Shown: positions 11,927 through 23,420 of the stretch, piece after piece
Position numbering within the stretch: the first letter of the stretch is position 1
Layout of the letters: every line of letters starts with the position of its first letter
Assembly: GCA_903772945.1 (NCBI GenBank)
Contig: CAICTM010000148.1
Coordinates: 1 to 64,000 of the forward strand
DNA from: Seminavis robusta
Taxonomy: Eukaryota > Bacillariophyta > Bacillariophyceae > Naviculales > Naviculaceae
Direction: 5' to 3'
Length of the DNA: 64,000 nucleotides
Translations under genes and position numbers: made by a program
The notes under the pieces: generated by a model
Told to the model about the DNA's origin: nothing
The model's database searches: none
What the model saw: the letters and a program-made list of their open reading frames with translations, nothing else

Positions 11927-12720
11927 ATGCAAGTGCTTCAGGATGTCGTCCTACATGTGTACGAGTTGCAGGCCCCCGCTGACCAGCAGCAACAGCAACA
12001 ATCATCTGGTCTGCGAGCTCTGAGTTTCTTCTCCCAAATGCTCCCATCGATGGGGTACGGCGCCTACCACACAAGCCTGGAGGTGATGGACGATCGGTAC
12101 ACGTTTGCGGCGAATGCTGGCATTGTCAAGACACGCTCTAGCAACGAAGCTGTTCCTCCTGGAGCCCTTTACAAGGAAGCCATTCCTTTGGGAGCCTGTT
12201 GTGTTCGAAGTCGCGGAGAACTCCACGAAATTGTCACCAAATTGAGAGCCGTGTTTGCACCCAACGCCTATCATCTCGTCCATAGGTGAGTGAGTGAATA
12301 GTCGCTTTCCATGCTGTTGCAAGCGGTCTTTTTGTAAGGCGCCTCATGATTATTGCTTTCTCTTGTCTATAAAGGAACTGCAACCATTTTACGGAAACCT
12401 TTGCCACGGCGATTATTCTCCAAGATGCACTGGCAGAGCCAGGAAATCACCACAGACTGAAGACCTACCCGGATTGGATCAATCGATTAGCCAACACTTC
12501 TAAAATGGTCGTGTCGCATGATGAGGACATTGTGCCTTGTAATGTTCTAGTGGAGGCACGAAATGCAGTCGGAGCCAATGAAAAAGTGGGCTGGGAATTC
12601 TCCAGCAAGGCATCCACCAGCAGCAAGAGAAACAGTATTAATAGCACTGCAAAATCATCCAAGAAGGAGCTGACGGAAAAACAAAAGGCTGCACTGGCAA
12701 AGATACGGAACAAAAGCTAG
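11927..12720 (+). CDS. PPPDE (DeSI-type) deubiquitinase/desumoylating peptidase
   Basis: Two exons, 11927-12285 and 12375-12720, with an 89-nt GTGAGT...AAAG intron; 234 residues. The PPPDE fold is a papain-like cysteine isopeptidase that removes SUMO or ubiquitin from proteins. The order seen is VVLHVYELQ (first strand), a short poly-Gln insert, GAYHTSLEV with the catalytic His at about residue 48, then YHLVHRNCNHFTE with the catalytic Cys at about residue 122. The intron splits the Arg codon just before this Cys motif, and splicing restores HRNCNHF exactly, which confirms the junction. The C terminus is Ser/Lys-rich and probably disordered. There is no signal peptide, so a cytosolic or nuclear location is expected. 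Paralogous human proteins are DESI1 and DESI2, but the correct subtype is not resolved. Confidence 0.88.
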
Positions 12721-13323
12721 CTAGTCACATTCGGTAGTTGTGGGCGGAACCTAATATCAACATTGACTTACTGAATGTGTTTTTTTTTTGGTATTGTTGA
12801 GCCAAGAAAGACACTGGAGCCAGCTGTATATCTCACAAGGGAGGCATCGGCTTTGTGAGTAAGCTGCCAGTGTTAAAGGGTCGATTACGATAGGAAATGA
12901 TGACAATCAAAGGCGACGGCCAATTACCTGGTACATGTACAAAGTTACAATGTACATGTGTACCGGTACAGCCGTAGGATGGCCTGGTGTTGTGAGTCGA
13001 GGATTAGTTAGAAAACGATAGAAATGCTACGCTACGTCGGTGGATGGTGGATTTGTTTGTTGATATAGTCCTTCCGAGGTGGCTACAACTACCTGGTAGT
13101 AGGACTGTGTGGTCTTGACTATTTATTAGGCTCCTTTTTTATTGTTTTGGTATTTTATTATAATGTAGTCCAGCATGTGCCAGAACTCATGGATTGTTGT
13201 TCAAAGTTGGGGGAGTGGTTGTTCTTCGGGTCAAAGCTGGCTACATCAAGGTACACTGTAGGGTAGTATGTATTGGCAGATTGTCACCAAGCCCGCAACC
13301 ACTGTCTCAACACTTTCATTTTC
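12721..13323. other. Intergenic between convergent genes
   Basis: Nothing gene-like seen. Contains a poly-T run near 12780 and a GTACATGTAC-rich stretch at 12930-12970. Confidence 0.5.
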
Positions 13324-13770
13324 TTACGCATTGCGGGCAATGCTGATGGTCTCGCGGTGCTCGGTAAAGACTGGCTTTCCATCTTCTCCCCCCTTGACCA
13401 TATCTTCACGAATTTCAATTCTGGTCTTGGTGGCATCATCTGGGTCTGGTCCAAGGACGTGCACCTTGACTTCTCGCTTGACAGCAATTCCCAGGGACGT
13501 CTGCTTTTCGCTGAGTGTACGAATCAATTCGTTGCCATGGCTGTCTTTGGCTTCGGGGGCAGGAGGACAGTTCAGCATGGTCTCTCCGTCGTCCAAGATC
13601 AGCTTGTCCATTTTGTGAACATCATGAATCACACCATCAATATTTTCCTTCAGAAACTTGACAATTTCTTCAAAATCAGCCAAGTCCATTTCGTGGTGCA
13701 CATTGACCAGTTTCATAAAGGTCGCACTGACCGAATGGTTGGCAACACCGGCATCAATCACTTGGGGCAT
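13324..13770 (-). CDS. Hypothetical protein, 148 aa
   Basis: Single exon with an ATG start at 13770. I do not recognise the family. The protein opens MPQVIDAGVANHSVSATFMK and contains an acidic helix (DLADFEEIVKFLKENID), a segment with a possible CPPAPE turn, and a basic-to-acidic beta-like tail ending RETISIARNA. There is no signal peptide, membrane segment or repeat. Reading the frame as coding is supported by its length, a good ATG context, and the balanced, globular-looking composition, whereas the plus-strand frames across it are rich in Ser/Leu as expected of shadows. It is probably a small soluble protein. Confidence 0.65.
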   Translation of the reverse strand: MPQVIDAGVANHSVSATFMKLVNVHHEMDLADFEEIVKFLKENIDGVIHDVHKMDKLILDDGETMLNCPPAPEAKDSHGNELIRTLSEKQTSLGIAVKREVKVHVLGPDPDDATKTRIEIREDMVKGGEDGKPVFTEHRETISIARNA

Positions 13771-15023
13771 TTTGGATTTTTGTTTGTATTAGACTACTAG
13801 ATCTAGTAGTTTGGTTGGTTGCTATTGCTTGTTTTTTGTCTTTCAAATCAAGAAAGGTTGTTTTTGTGAGCTTCCTCACTCCTTGGAGAACGGCTGTGGA
13901 GGGGTTCGCAAGAGCAAGAACCGTGCTGGGTTCCATGGCTTCGCATCGCCCAAGGTGTTCTCATAACTGTTCTCGTCCACAATTTGGGTCAACTGTGCGT
14001 GGTTCAGATCACAAAGATACGGAGGCCCAAAAGAGGGTACCCAAGCGTCCGGCTACCGGTAGCTAGGGAGATTGGAGTTGAGTCTCCCACATCCCCATCC
14101 ACAGTGATCTCATGCAGGAAGCAGGAAGCAGGAAAGAGACGGCAACGAATCTCGAACTACAACGCCTGGATGTGTTTGGGATTGTCGGTCGAGTCTGGTA
14201 CACTTTTGGAAATTGCAGTGGCCATCATGGTATTCCCGTACTTTTTTCTGTTCCACTCTTTCTAGAACGTGTGTGGCAGAGGAAGCTGACATGTGTTTCA
14301 CTTGGATTCATTCTTGATCTTGCTCTTGGGTGTGTGTTCACAACTACTACGGGCTGTGTTATAGATACAGTGAAGTGATTTATTTCGATCGCCGCATTGA
14401 ACACGAGGGTTTGACAAAAGCAACCCCATCAGCACTGTCAAGACCTTCGGGACACGACACTGCCGCCTATGCAACAGGGAGCGACTCGAGATACTGAAAC
14501 GATCCAGAGAATCGCCGGAAAAGCTGATCAACTCCTGCAACGAAATATACGGAGCATGCCGACATAAACCATGATTTCATAAGTACCACAATAGCCCAAG
14601 CACTGATGATTCCCATGGGGGATGAAAAAGTCAAACAACCGAAAAGTTACCACAGAGTAAAGCCTGTGTTTTGGCGATTCGGCAGTTTGTGAGTAAACTT
14701 ACTTAGTTCAGTCACTTTTTGCTAAAATCGTATGACAAAAGCTACCTGATTCGATTCTTGAAAGGCTAAGAAGCTGGATCGTTGCCGTTGCTCTCTCCAA
14801 CAGCAATTGCGCAAAGTTCTAGCTAATGCTACATGTACGTTACTGGTATCGCTACCACCGCCGCTGCGGTTCGACATTTATTTCAACGACTGCATGAACG
14901 TTTTCATGTTTCCGATTTTGGCATCAACTCTACTCTCCAACGGCAAAATGCAAACGAACGACACCCACCGTATACAGCGTACACCAACGTGCTCGGGCGA
15001 AAGACTCACTCAACTGAATTGTA
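13771..15023. other. Gene-free stretch
   Basis: About 1.25 kb between two minus-strand genes without a supportable gene. Several overlapping ORFs of 60-93 codons exist on both strands, none with a domain. Confidence 0.5.
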
Positions 15024-15732
15024 TTATGCAGATTGCAGATGTTCAATGATTCCCTTGCCATCAACCAGTTCCTGAGCCATGAATCCTGCAGCAGCAAGCA
15101 TTGCCAACCTGCCGTTCTTTGTATATAAAAGGAGCAAATAGAGTTGATAGTGAAACAAATAAATGGTGAGATTCCCTGGCAGACTACCGGTAAATATGCA
15201 ACACATTCGTGGCTTGAATTCTTACCTGAAGTTCTTTAGTCTGCATCATTTCAAATTCCACTGGTTCTGTTGGCTTCAATCCGAGAGGATCCCACGCAAG
15301 ATCTCCAGGTATATAGTCTTCTCGAAGGAGGCCAGGTTGGTCCGCTGGTACATCAACTGGTTCAACCCATCCTCTTCTTGCTCTGTACAGCTCAGCATTG
15401 GTGATTGCAATGACCAATGCAGTCCAAAATGGTGTAGGTGTTTGTTCCAGATGTGTGATGGCTGGCCCGCTCACAGAAGCATCAAAGAGAAATGAAGATC
15501 CCTCCACTTGTTCTCCAACCAGAAAACCCACACTGACAAGCATTGCCACCCGCCCATGGGTTATCTCTGCTTCTCTGTATCTTTTGAGAGTGTTTGCATC
15601 AGCCTTTGCGGCAAAACCAAGGGGATCAAAGAAGCCCAAAGGTGCCACAGCACCTGGCAGAGATTCTGGGGTGAATGCTGCTACCGTCTGAAAGATGGGA
15701 GCGATATAAAGCGCAATGATGGTAAGCCTCAT
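15024..15732 (-). CDS. Fucoxanthin chlorophyll a/c-binding (light-harvesting) protein
   Basis: Two exons, 15732-15226 and 15116-15024, with a 109-nt GTAAGA...AAAG intron; 199 residues. It is a three-helix antenna protein of the thylakoid membrane that binds chlorophyll a/c and fucoxanthin. An N-terminal hydrophobic signal leads to AAFTPESLPG, an ASAFAP-like plastid import motif. Helix 1 is EAEITHGRVAMLVSVGFLV and helix 3 is KELQNGRLAMLAAAGFMAQ, each with the Glu...Arg chlorophyll-ligating pair; a GFFDPLGFAAK loop precedes helix 1. The intron lies exactly between KELQ and NGR, so splicing rebuilds the helix 3 motif. It is a clear paralogue of the gene at 16375, with which it is divergently arranged. 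The Lhc subfamily is not assigned. Confidence 0.95.
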
Positions 15733-16374
15733 AGTGGTTAGCCTGGTTTTCCTCTCTGGATGTCCGTCCGCCAGTGAGTTTCTATCAGTATGGGTTGAAT
15801 ATTTTGCGATCGTTGCGATGAGCTACTGAATGGATGGTCATGTACCATGACATACTTTGGTCTTCGTCACTGATCGGTCGTCCTTGTTGTCGTCGCAGAT
15901 TTGGGTGATCCAGATCAACGGACAGCAGCCTCTTGCTATGAACGATGAACGTCAGACCGGTAACACCAACGCTACAGCTCTTTCTTGGGCTCCGACGAAA
16001 GAGCCGCCCTCAGAAGGGTTCCGTCAAACCCTTCTGATGACGCTACGATACTAACCAGCTACTAGCTAGCTAGCTAGTCGGTAGGATTACACAAGCCGCC
16101 ATCACAGATGAACGTCAGAATAATGGTACCACCCGATAACACCGGACGCTTGTCTCTATGAAAGAGCTGTGAAACGCGCCTCATCATACTAGCCAGCAAG
16201 TGTAAGAAGGGTTCCGTGAAACTATTCTGATGACGATGAGTGATGTGTTCGGAAGCCACCCTCCTGAACACGTCATCCACTGAGTCACTCGACCTAACAA
16301 ATCCAGAAACAAATATTCTCACATTTCCAACTCACAAACCACAAAAAAAAGATCCAACAACCAACAACATCAAA
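15733..16374. promoter_or_regulatory. Shared intergenic region between divergent light-harvesting genes
   Basis: A 642-bp region separates the two start codons and must hold both promoters. Directly upstream of the 16375 gene is an A/C-rich leader (about 16320-16374, CAACAACATCAAA before the ATG). Two related segments, AGAAGGGTTCCGTCAAACCC near 16012 and AGAAGGGTTCCGTGAAACTA near 16205, each followed by TTCTGATGACG, form a direct repeat that could be a regulatory duplication. Co-regulation by light is inferred from gene type only. Confidence 0.5.
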
Positions 16375-17044
16375 ATGAAGTCTGCCATTGCTTTCCTTGC
16401 CCTCATTGCTGGTTCCGCCACTGCTTTCACACCAGAGACTCTCCCTGGTGCTCTTGCCCCCATGGGATTCTTTGATCCTCTTGGATTTGCTGCCAAGGCT
16501 GATGTCAACACCCTCAAAAGGTACCGTGAAGCAGAGCTCACTCATGGCCGTGTTGCCATGCTTGCCACTGTCGGATTCCTTGTTGGAGAAAAGGTTGAAG
16601 GGACCTCTTTCCTCTGGGATGCCTCTGTGACTGGACCTGCTATTACCCACCTTGAACAGGTACCTCCCCTCTTCTGGGCCTTGTTGGTTACTGGAATTGG
16701 TGCTGCTGAACAACAGCGTGCTGAAATTGGCTGGGTCGATCCTGCTGATGTCCCTGTTGACCAACCTGGTCTTCTCCGTGATGACTACACCCCTGGTGAC
16801 ATTGGATTTGACCCCCTTGGTTTGAAGCCAACTGATCCAGCAGAGTATGAAATCATGCAGACCAAGGAATTGCAGGTTAGTGTGGAGAAGACCACTTGTG
16901 GCGTCTTGATTTTGTACTTGATTGTGATCTCACCTTCACTGTTTCTTCTCTCAGAATGGACGCTTGGCTATGCTTGCTGCATCTGGATTCATGGCCCAGG
17001 AGTTGGCTGATGGGAAGGGAATCCTTGAACACCTTGGATACTAA
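16375..17044 (+). CDS. Fucoxanthin chlorophyll a/c-binding (light-harvesting) protein
   Basis: Two exons, 16375-16875 and 16955-17044, with a 79-nt GTTAGT...TCAG intron; 196 residues. It is a thylakoid antenna protein. The leader MKSAIAFLALIAGSATAFTP has a signal peptide followed by the diatom plastid motif (ATAF, Phe at +1). Helix 1 is EAELTHGRVAMLATVGFLV and helix 3 KELQNGRLAMLAASGFMAQ, carrying the conserved Glu/His/Arg chlorophyll ligands; PGDIGFDPLGLKP lies before helix 3. The intron is at the identical position to the neighbour at 15024, which points to duplication with inversion. The ATG follows an A-rich leader. Reading through the intron gives a false C terminus. Confidence 0.96.
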
Positions 17045-17564
17045 ATTTGAGAACTTGATAGAAGATGAGATAGATAAAGAGTGACTAGAACAGAGAAAGA
17101 TATGATACATTGACTGTTGACTACTGGTAGTACCGTATCGTACCGGTAGCTAGATGGGTTCATGGCAATAGTGCAGGTGAAATCTGCAGCAGCGCAGAAG
17201 AGCTCTGGTCTCGGCAAAGTACCGGTAGTGGTAATTGGAGCAAGAAATGGGTGGGCCGGACCAGTGCTCCCAGTGCTGTGTGGTCACTGAGGAGAGCTGT
17301 GCTGGTGGGAACATAGGAGCACAGGCAACCTACCGGTGTATGCCATAGACTGACGACAGAAAAAGTCTGGAAAAGAGAGAGAGAGACGAAGTGCTCGATA
17401 GAGATGAAGCCTCCCGTAGGGCAGTTCGAAGCAACAGGCCACCTGTGCTGGGCCTTGAATGAGCCAGTTGAATAATATATTAATGTTATGCTATATGCAA
17501 GTCTCTCGGCTTTCGCAGAAAGTGCAGGGCATATGAGACCTATCAACAAAATCCGTCGCGACTT
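17045..17564. other. Intergenic between convergent genes
   Basis: No gene seen; contains several TACCGGTA palindromes (17140, 17218, 17330). Confidence 0.5.
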
Positions 17565-20500
17565 TTATTTCTTGCCCTTCTTCTTCTTGCTGTTCCTCTT
17601 CTTCTTCTTTTCTTCAGCTTCTTCATCCGCCTCGATCTGGCTCGCCATTGCCGCCGCAGCCTGTTCCTCTTTACGTTTCTTCTCATCTTCCACCATCCGG
17701 TTGCCTTGTTCGACCGCTGCCTTCATGAAATTCTTTAATGTCGCGTCGCTTGCCTTTGTCAGGTTGTGGTCTTCGCCGAACATGAGCGAAAAAGTCTGGA
17801 ATGCCTTCTTCTCAGTCTGAACTGCCAATTTCAATTGTCCGATCGCAGCCAAGATCATGGAGGTGCTTCTCATAATCATTCCTTCGTGCAAACGATCACT
17901 GACAACACGAGCACCAGCTTCTTGGTAGAAGCGAAGAGCAGTCAACACGTTGCCTGCTCCTTGGTAGAGCGATCCCAACTTGTGGTACACGTTGGAATGC
18001 TCGACATAATGTGGCCCGCCAAGGACCTCCATGAGATAGAGTGCGGCGCGGAGATGTTTGACACCAAGATCAACTTGCTGAGAGGCCAAGAGCATCTGGA
18101 ACAACAGCAGATGGGCACTGATTGTGTCGAATGAGTCGAAACCAGCGACTTGTACAAGGAGCCCAAGCCCTTTCAATGCACTGTTGGCGGCAAGAGCTGG
18201 CTCGCCGGCTTCAAAGAGGATTGTTGCCATTAGATCCATACACCTTACGACTCCAGGGTGAGCTGGTGTGTCAGTGACTCTTTGATACAAAGATGCTGCT
18301 TCCTGTGCCAGATCCAACGCAGGTGACAATGATCGTGCATTGCAATGCAGGTGGGCAGCTTCCAAGGTTGTCCTCGCGTCCGCCAGCGAGATGTGAAGCG
18401 ACGGGAGTCCGATTGAGCTTCCCAATGCGCATGGGACAAAGCCTTCCACGTGAGCGGCAGCGTGTTTCATCAGCGGAACAATGTCAACAACATCAGTTGG
18501 CTCGATTGGGTAAGAGGCAGTCAAACGGCCGCCAGAAGAATTGCCACCACTGCAGAGACATTTTCCCCCCACGTCGTAGTTTTTGGCTACCAATCTCACA
18601 CCAGTTCTCTGACAAACTCGTCGAAGCAGTGGTATGTAGGCGGCACGTGAGTCCTTTCCCGCCGGGTTGTACAGCGTCAGAGTGTAACGGAAGCGACGAC
18701 CAACTTCGCGCTCAATGTCTGTCCACACTTCCGACCTTGTTCGGATCGACCCTGGCACAGCGTCTCCATTTCCTCCAGTGTCACAAAGAGTAAGGGCGTT
18801 GAAGTCATCTTCGTCAGGGCCGCCCTTCTTCTTCCCCATTCTCGTTTCGGTCTGTGCAGCAGTTTCCTCTGACTCCGACACTAGAGCACTTAGGAAGGAC
18901 GCAATCGTCTGCGAAGGTTGTGCCGCTGCGGATCCGCCGTTTTCTGTGAGATAACACTCCAGCACGTGCTTGGCCGCGCGGGCGACCATCTCGCATTCAA
19001 GGAGCTCCAGCCAATACAAAGGCATCTTGCGACGACCCAGCCTGAGGACATTACCATTCTTAATCTCAACCTCCAATTTTTTGTCCACTTCTTCTTCCTG
19101 TTGCGCGAGCATTGCCAGTCGACCAATGTATCGACAGTTGATTCCATGTTGATGGAGCATTTCCGTCAAGCTCCTGCCGTCGGGTGGAATCTGCTGGTGA
19201 GGACCACCGGCATCACGAATGTCCGCTGTAAGACGAGGCAATACTTGCTCCCACAGCAAAAGGGCAGCTTCCCGAGCGATCTGTTCATCGGCTTTCGACT
19301 CTTCTGCAAGCTTCTCATCGACGGCATCCATAGATTGCACATCAGGCAAGAAAACGTTGATATTCATGCGGAAGGTCTTCAGATGTTCAACTTCTTCATC
19401 GGTAAGTTTCCGTGGTTCAACCCTTTTCTCTTTCGGCTTTTCTTCCTTAGCCTTTTCGTCCGCTTTTGTGTCCTTTGCATCTGTCTCGCCATTATCACCT
19501 TCCGAAGGTTTCTTCTCATCGGGCTTGGCAGGATCGGCTATTTCTTCCTCCTCTGTTTCCTTGCTGGCTCCATCTTTCTCCTCTGCTTCGCTCTTCTCTT
19601 TTTCTGTAATGCTCTTAAGCCACTGTTCTCGTCGAATCTTGACAAATCGAGAAACAAGTTCGGGTCTAAGCACTGCCAGCGTCCACTCGTCGTCATCCAC
19701 ACTGACAGGTATGGAGCTCGCAGCTTTACCCCCACTTTTCTCCAGCAATTCTTCCCACATGCCAGTTCCTCCCTTCTCCTTCGGGACCCAGTTGGCATCG
19801 CGAGGCGACAATCGGGAAATATCCAACAAATACTTGCGCTGGTCGCTGCCGCGGATTCCCTTGGCTTCCAACGGAGCACATGAGAGGATAGTGGGGCCAG
19901 CGACCTCAGTTTCGCTCTCAGAGGCCTTTTCTTGCTGTGATGGCATGCTCATGTATGCCGGGAGGGTGCTCTTAATTTTCTTAATCTCTTCCAATCGTTC
20001 CGGAACCAGTGGCTGCCTTGGAACCATGCGAGATGCAACCTGCAGTGTTTTCCCCACTGTATTCTCGAGGGCTTTGTGCATTTCCTCGTCGTATTTGAGC
20101 TCGCATCCAGCCTCTACCGCACCGTAAAGAAGTGTGTGCGTCTTGTCGCCACTCAAGATTCCTGGCAAAATGCTCTGACAGACAAATCGGGTACCCAAGT
20201 AGTCGATGAGGACGGTGGCCAAAGTATGCAGTTCAGTTGTATCCATGCGGTGCAGAGTGCCGATGCACTGGATATCCCGAGATGCTGACTTTCGCGCCGC
20301 ATTGTCACCCTTTGCAATTTTGAAAGTTTCCACACCGGCATCAACTGCACGGGAAAAGAAAATGTTGTTGTGCAAAAACACCTGCGAACGTGCGCCCTCA
20401 TTTGGATTCATGGCCGAAATTTGTCCCTCCACGATAGCTTTCACACCCAAAACAGACGCCTCTCCAAAGTCGGTCAGCACTTTGTGGATGATTCTGCGGA

Positions 20501-22476
20501 AAAAAAGAAAAAGAAAAAACACTGCCCAGGTTAGAAAATGTGTTTTATCTATAACAAAAATACTCCACCACCCATCGGCCTTACCTTGCACGTTCAATGC
20601 GTTCTTGCAATGTGGAAGTTGGCATCTCACGGGCACTCTGCAGTTCCTCGTTCCAATCTCGGACAGCCCCACCACGAATATCCACTCCGAAGGTACTGCA
20701 AAGGTCGTCTTCTGTGCGATTGAGGTTGTGGGTGTGGTGTGAATAATGCTTCCAGTCACTGCCGGCTGCTTTTGACGATCGAGGTTTTGGCGTCGGAATC
20801 AACCACGATGGAGTCTGCAAGAGGGCATCAATGCCAGTGGCGGCGCTGGCTGTAGCAGGATTCTTGTAGCCATCAAAATCCCCTCGGACCGCAACTCGAA
20901 ACAGGGAAGAGAAAGGACCGTCCTTGTTGGTAGCATTCATGTATTCCGCGCGTTCCTTGGACGCTGCAACTGCCTTTGTCCATAAACCTGCGAATTTTGT
21001 TGATTTTTTCAAGATGCAATCCAAGAGCTCATGGCTGAAGCATGGATTTTCAAGGACTGGTGCAGGATCGAAGGAAGCCCTGGTACTCTTATTGACATAG
21101 AATCCTGTCGTACAAGCAGTGATGTAAATGGTGGGTTCTTGGTCCACGATGATTTCGAGGTACGCCAAGTCTCCCATCAATTTTCGGTGTGATGGCGGTG
21201 GGTGAAAGCCGCTGAAGCGGATGTTGCAAGGGACCCGTGTAGTTTCTTCCAAAGCATTCATGCGAGGAATGGTGGTACGCATGACTTCTTCCACAGGGAT
21301 GTCTTCATCGTCTTCGGACGAAGTCTGTCCATTCTTTGGCTGAGGCGACTTATTTCGGTTCTTTCCCTTTTTCCTTGATTTGCTGTTGGGCGATGCTGTT
21401 ACACCACCATTCTCAGGTTTGGGCGATTTGGGGGGTGGGAGGTCTCCATGGTATAGACTGGGGTCTTCTCCACATGCCAAGTAAAAGAAGTCTTTCAAGT
21501 TTTTGCCATCCACACTGACTGGTTTGTTAAGATCATACACAGGCAGTTTAGCGGCAGCTTTCAGAGCTGCCTCTTGTTCTTTTTTTTTGAGTTCCTTGGC
21601 TTTGTCCACTTCGACATCTTTTTTGGCTTCAGGGCTGGAATCCGTCGCGACAGCAGCAGGATCTTCCGCCTCTGCAGTTGGTGTTGCCGTTGGGTTTTCT
21701 TTGTTTGCTTCCGCAGAGGAATCCTCTTTTTCAGTGTTGTTGCTGGGAGCATCGTCGACAAAAGAGGTGACGGTGGGAGCATTGCCATCCAATAACGACC
21801 GCAACCTGGCGACATGATCTCTGACGGACGCTGCGTCATATTTTTCGAGGACAATGCGAAATGCCGATCCGTCTTTCAATCCATCTTCCAAAAGCAGTGT
21901 CAAGTCTCCAAAATCATCGAGTACCACAGTGTCGTCCTTTTTCTTGTCCTTCGGCTTATCGTCGGTACCGGTACTGGGCAAAATGAAACTAGTGTGGTCG
22001 TTGCGAGAATTGACAGCGGCAACCGAGACGACTGCGTTCATTCCAGTGTATACTGAAGCTTCCAAAGTTTCGTCATTTTTGTTTTTGTTGCTGTTGGCCT
22101 TTGCTTGTTTCGCCACCAGTGTTTTCCGTTCCAAGCCCAAAGCTTGCGGAACCAGCTGCAAACGATAGTTGGTCAAATGCGCATAGCCGCAAACTTCACT
22201 CAAAGCCGTTCGAAGCGACGACACGGGTTCCTCACTGCGAATAGGAGGCAATGGGACAGAAGCCATCAGTTCTTGCTCACTTGGTTTGGCAGAAGCAGCT
22301 GATTTGTTCAGAGGCGGAAGAATTAGCAAATCCTTCAAAATCACACTTGAATCCGTGGCACCAGCAGCTGCTGCTTCAATGTCCTCCTTGGTCACAGTGG
22401 GACCTTCATCCACCTTCTTCTCGGTCTTTACTGTCTCCATAGTCGGCGAAGACTCGGCAACAGTAGAGTCCACCAT
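17565..22476 (-). CDS. Clustered mitochondria (CLU/CLUH) protein
   Basis: Two exons, 22476-20585 and 20493-17565, with a 91-nt GTAAGG...GCAG intron; 1606 residues from the ATG at 22476 (the frame is open further upstream, but only from a TTG). CLU proteins bind mRNAs of nuclear-encoded mitochondrial proteins and control mitochondrial distribution. An N-terminal ubiquitin-like CLU_N region (SVILKDLLILPPL onward) is followed by Lys/Glu-rich linkers, the CLU domain from about residue 560 to 930 (DWNEELQS, SQVFLHNNIFFSRAVD) spanning the intron, an eIF3-p135-like segment with LHQHGINCRYIGRLAMLAQ, and C-terminal TPR-like helices (about 1380-1560) such as SNVYHKLGSLYQGAGN. The extreme C terminus is a Lys/Glu tract. 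The intron phase is consistent and the total length is divisible by three. No targeting signal, so cytosolic. Confidence 0.95.
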
Positions 22477-23420
22477 GGTTGATCTTTTTGACACTACTAC
22501 TGGTACTTTCTCACACACAAATGAATGGGAATTAATTCTCAATCTTTCTCGCTGCGTTTTCTTTCAAGAAACTATTATTGTGGAAACAAGACAAAAAGCC
22601 ACCCTTTCTGCAATTTGCTCTTGGCTTTTGCACTCGCAGCCTTTTCCTTCAAGGTTGGCACTTGTAGGAATTTGTGTCTTCTTTGGCTCGTCTTCTCTGC
22701 AGTTGCAAAGTCTCAACGTGCATGCAAGTGATGAGAATGCTGTGGACCCGACCTGTGGTTGGTTGCGGATCGTTGGATCCGTCGAAGATCGCAACGGTCC
22801 TGCCGACGCGCACTCATTCAATTCGACGTAAGAATCGCGTTCGCATCGGCGTTGCTGCCGCCCATTCTTCAATTCATCGCAAAGAAAACCGATGGTGATC
22901 GGTTCTCTTGGAGGGCAACAGCTGGCAATGAGAATAGAAAGCGCTCATAACCTATCAATGTTAGTTCCGCAACGATGGAAGGAGAGAGGCAACAAGGAGA
23001 GGAGCACAAGAGCACAGCTACAGGGTTGATCTTCAGCTCTCTAAATACTAGCTAGCTAGCAACTTGTTGTACTGACTGACAAGTCCAGGCTACCGGTAGC
23101 TACCTACAAGAACATGTAGCCAGCCAGATTTGCATCAGCAGCGCATTCAAAAGGTTGTGCCTGTTTCAAGGCTATGAATCCTATTTGTATTCGTTTACAT
23201 CATGCACTATCCCCCCTACAAACAGAGGAATGAGCCATCGATGACAGTGTATTGTTGATTTCAAGTAGGGATCGTTGTATGCTTTGTCAATGTCTCTTGC
23301 TTTCCCCCTGCTCCTGCCCTTGGTACCGATGCTTTCAAACAAGCTCACTCCCTTGTTTCATACTGGCCAGCTTGCTTGCTGACTGTGGTCGAAAGTTGTT
23401 GCCGTAGGCCTACAAACTCG
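22477..23420. other. Intergenic, no gene seen
   Basis: Upstream region of the CLU gene and downstream of heliorhodopsin 1. Plus-strand ORFs at 22525-22950 overlap one another and have no domain. AGCTAGCTAGC near 23050 is simple palindromic sequence. Confidence 0.45.
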
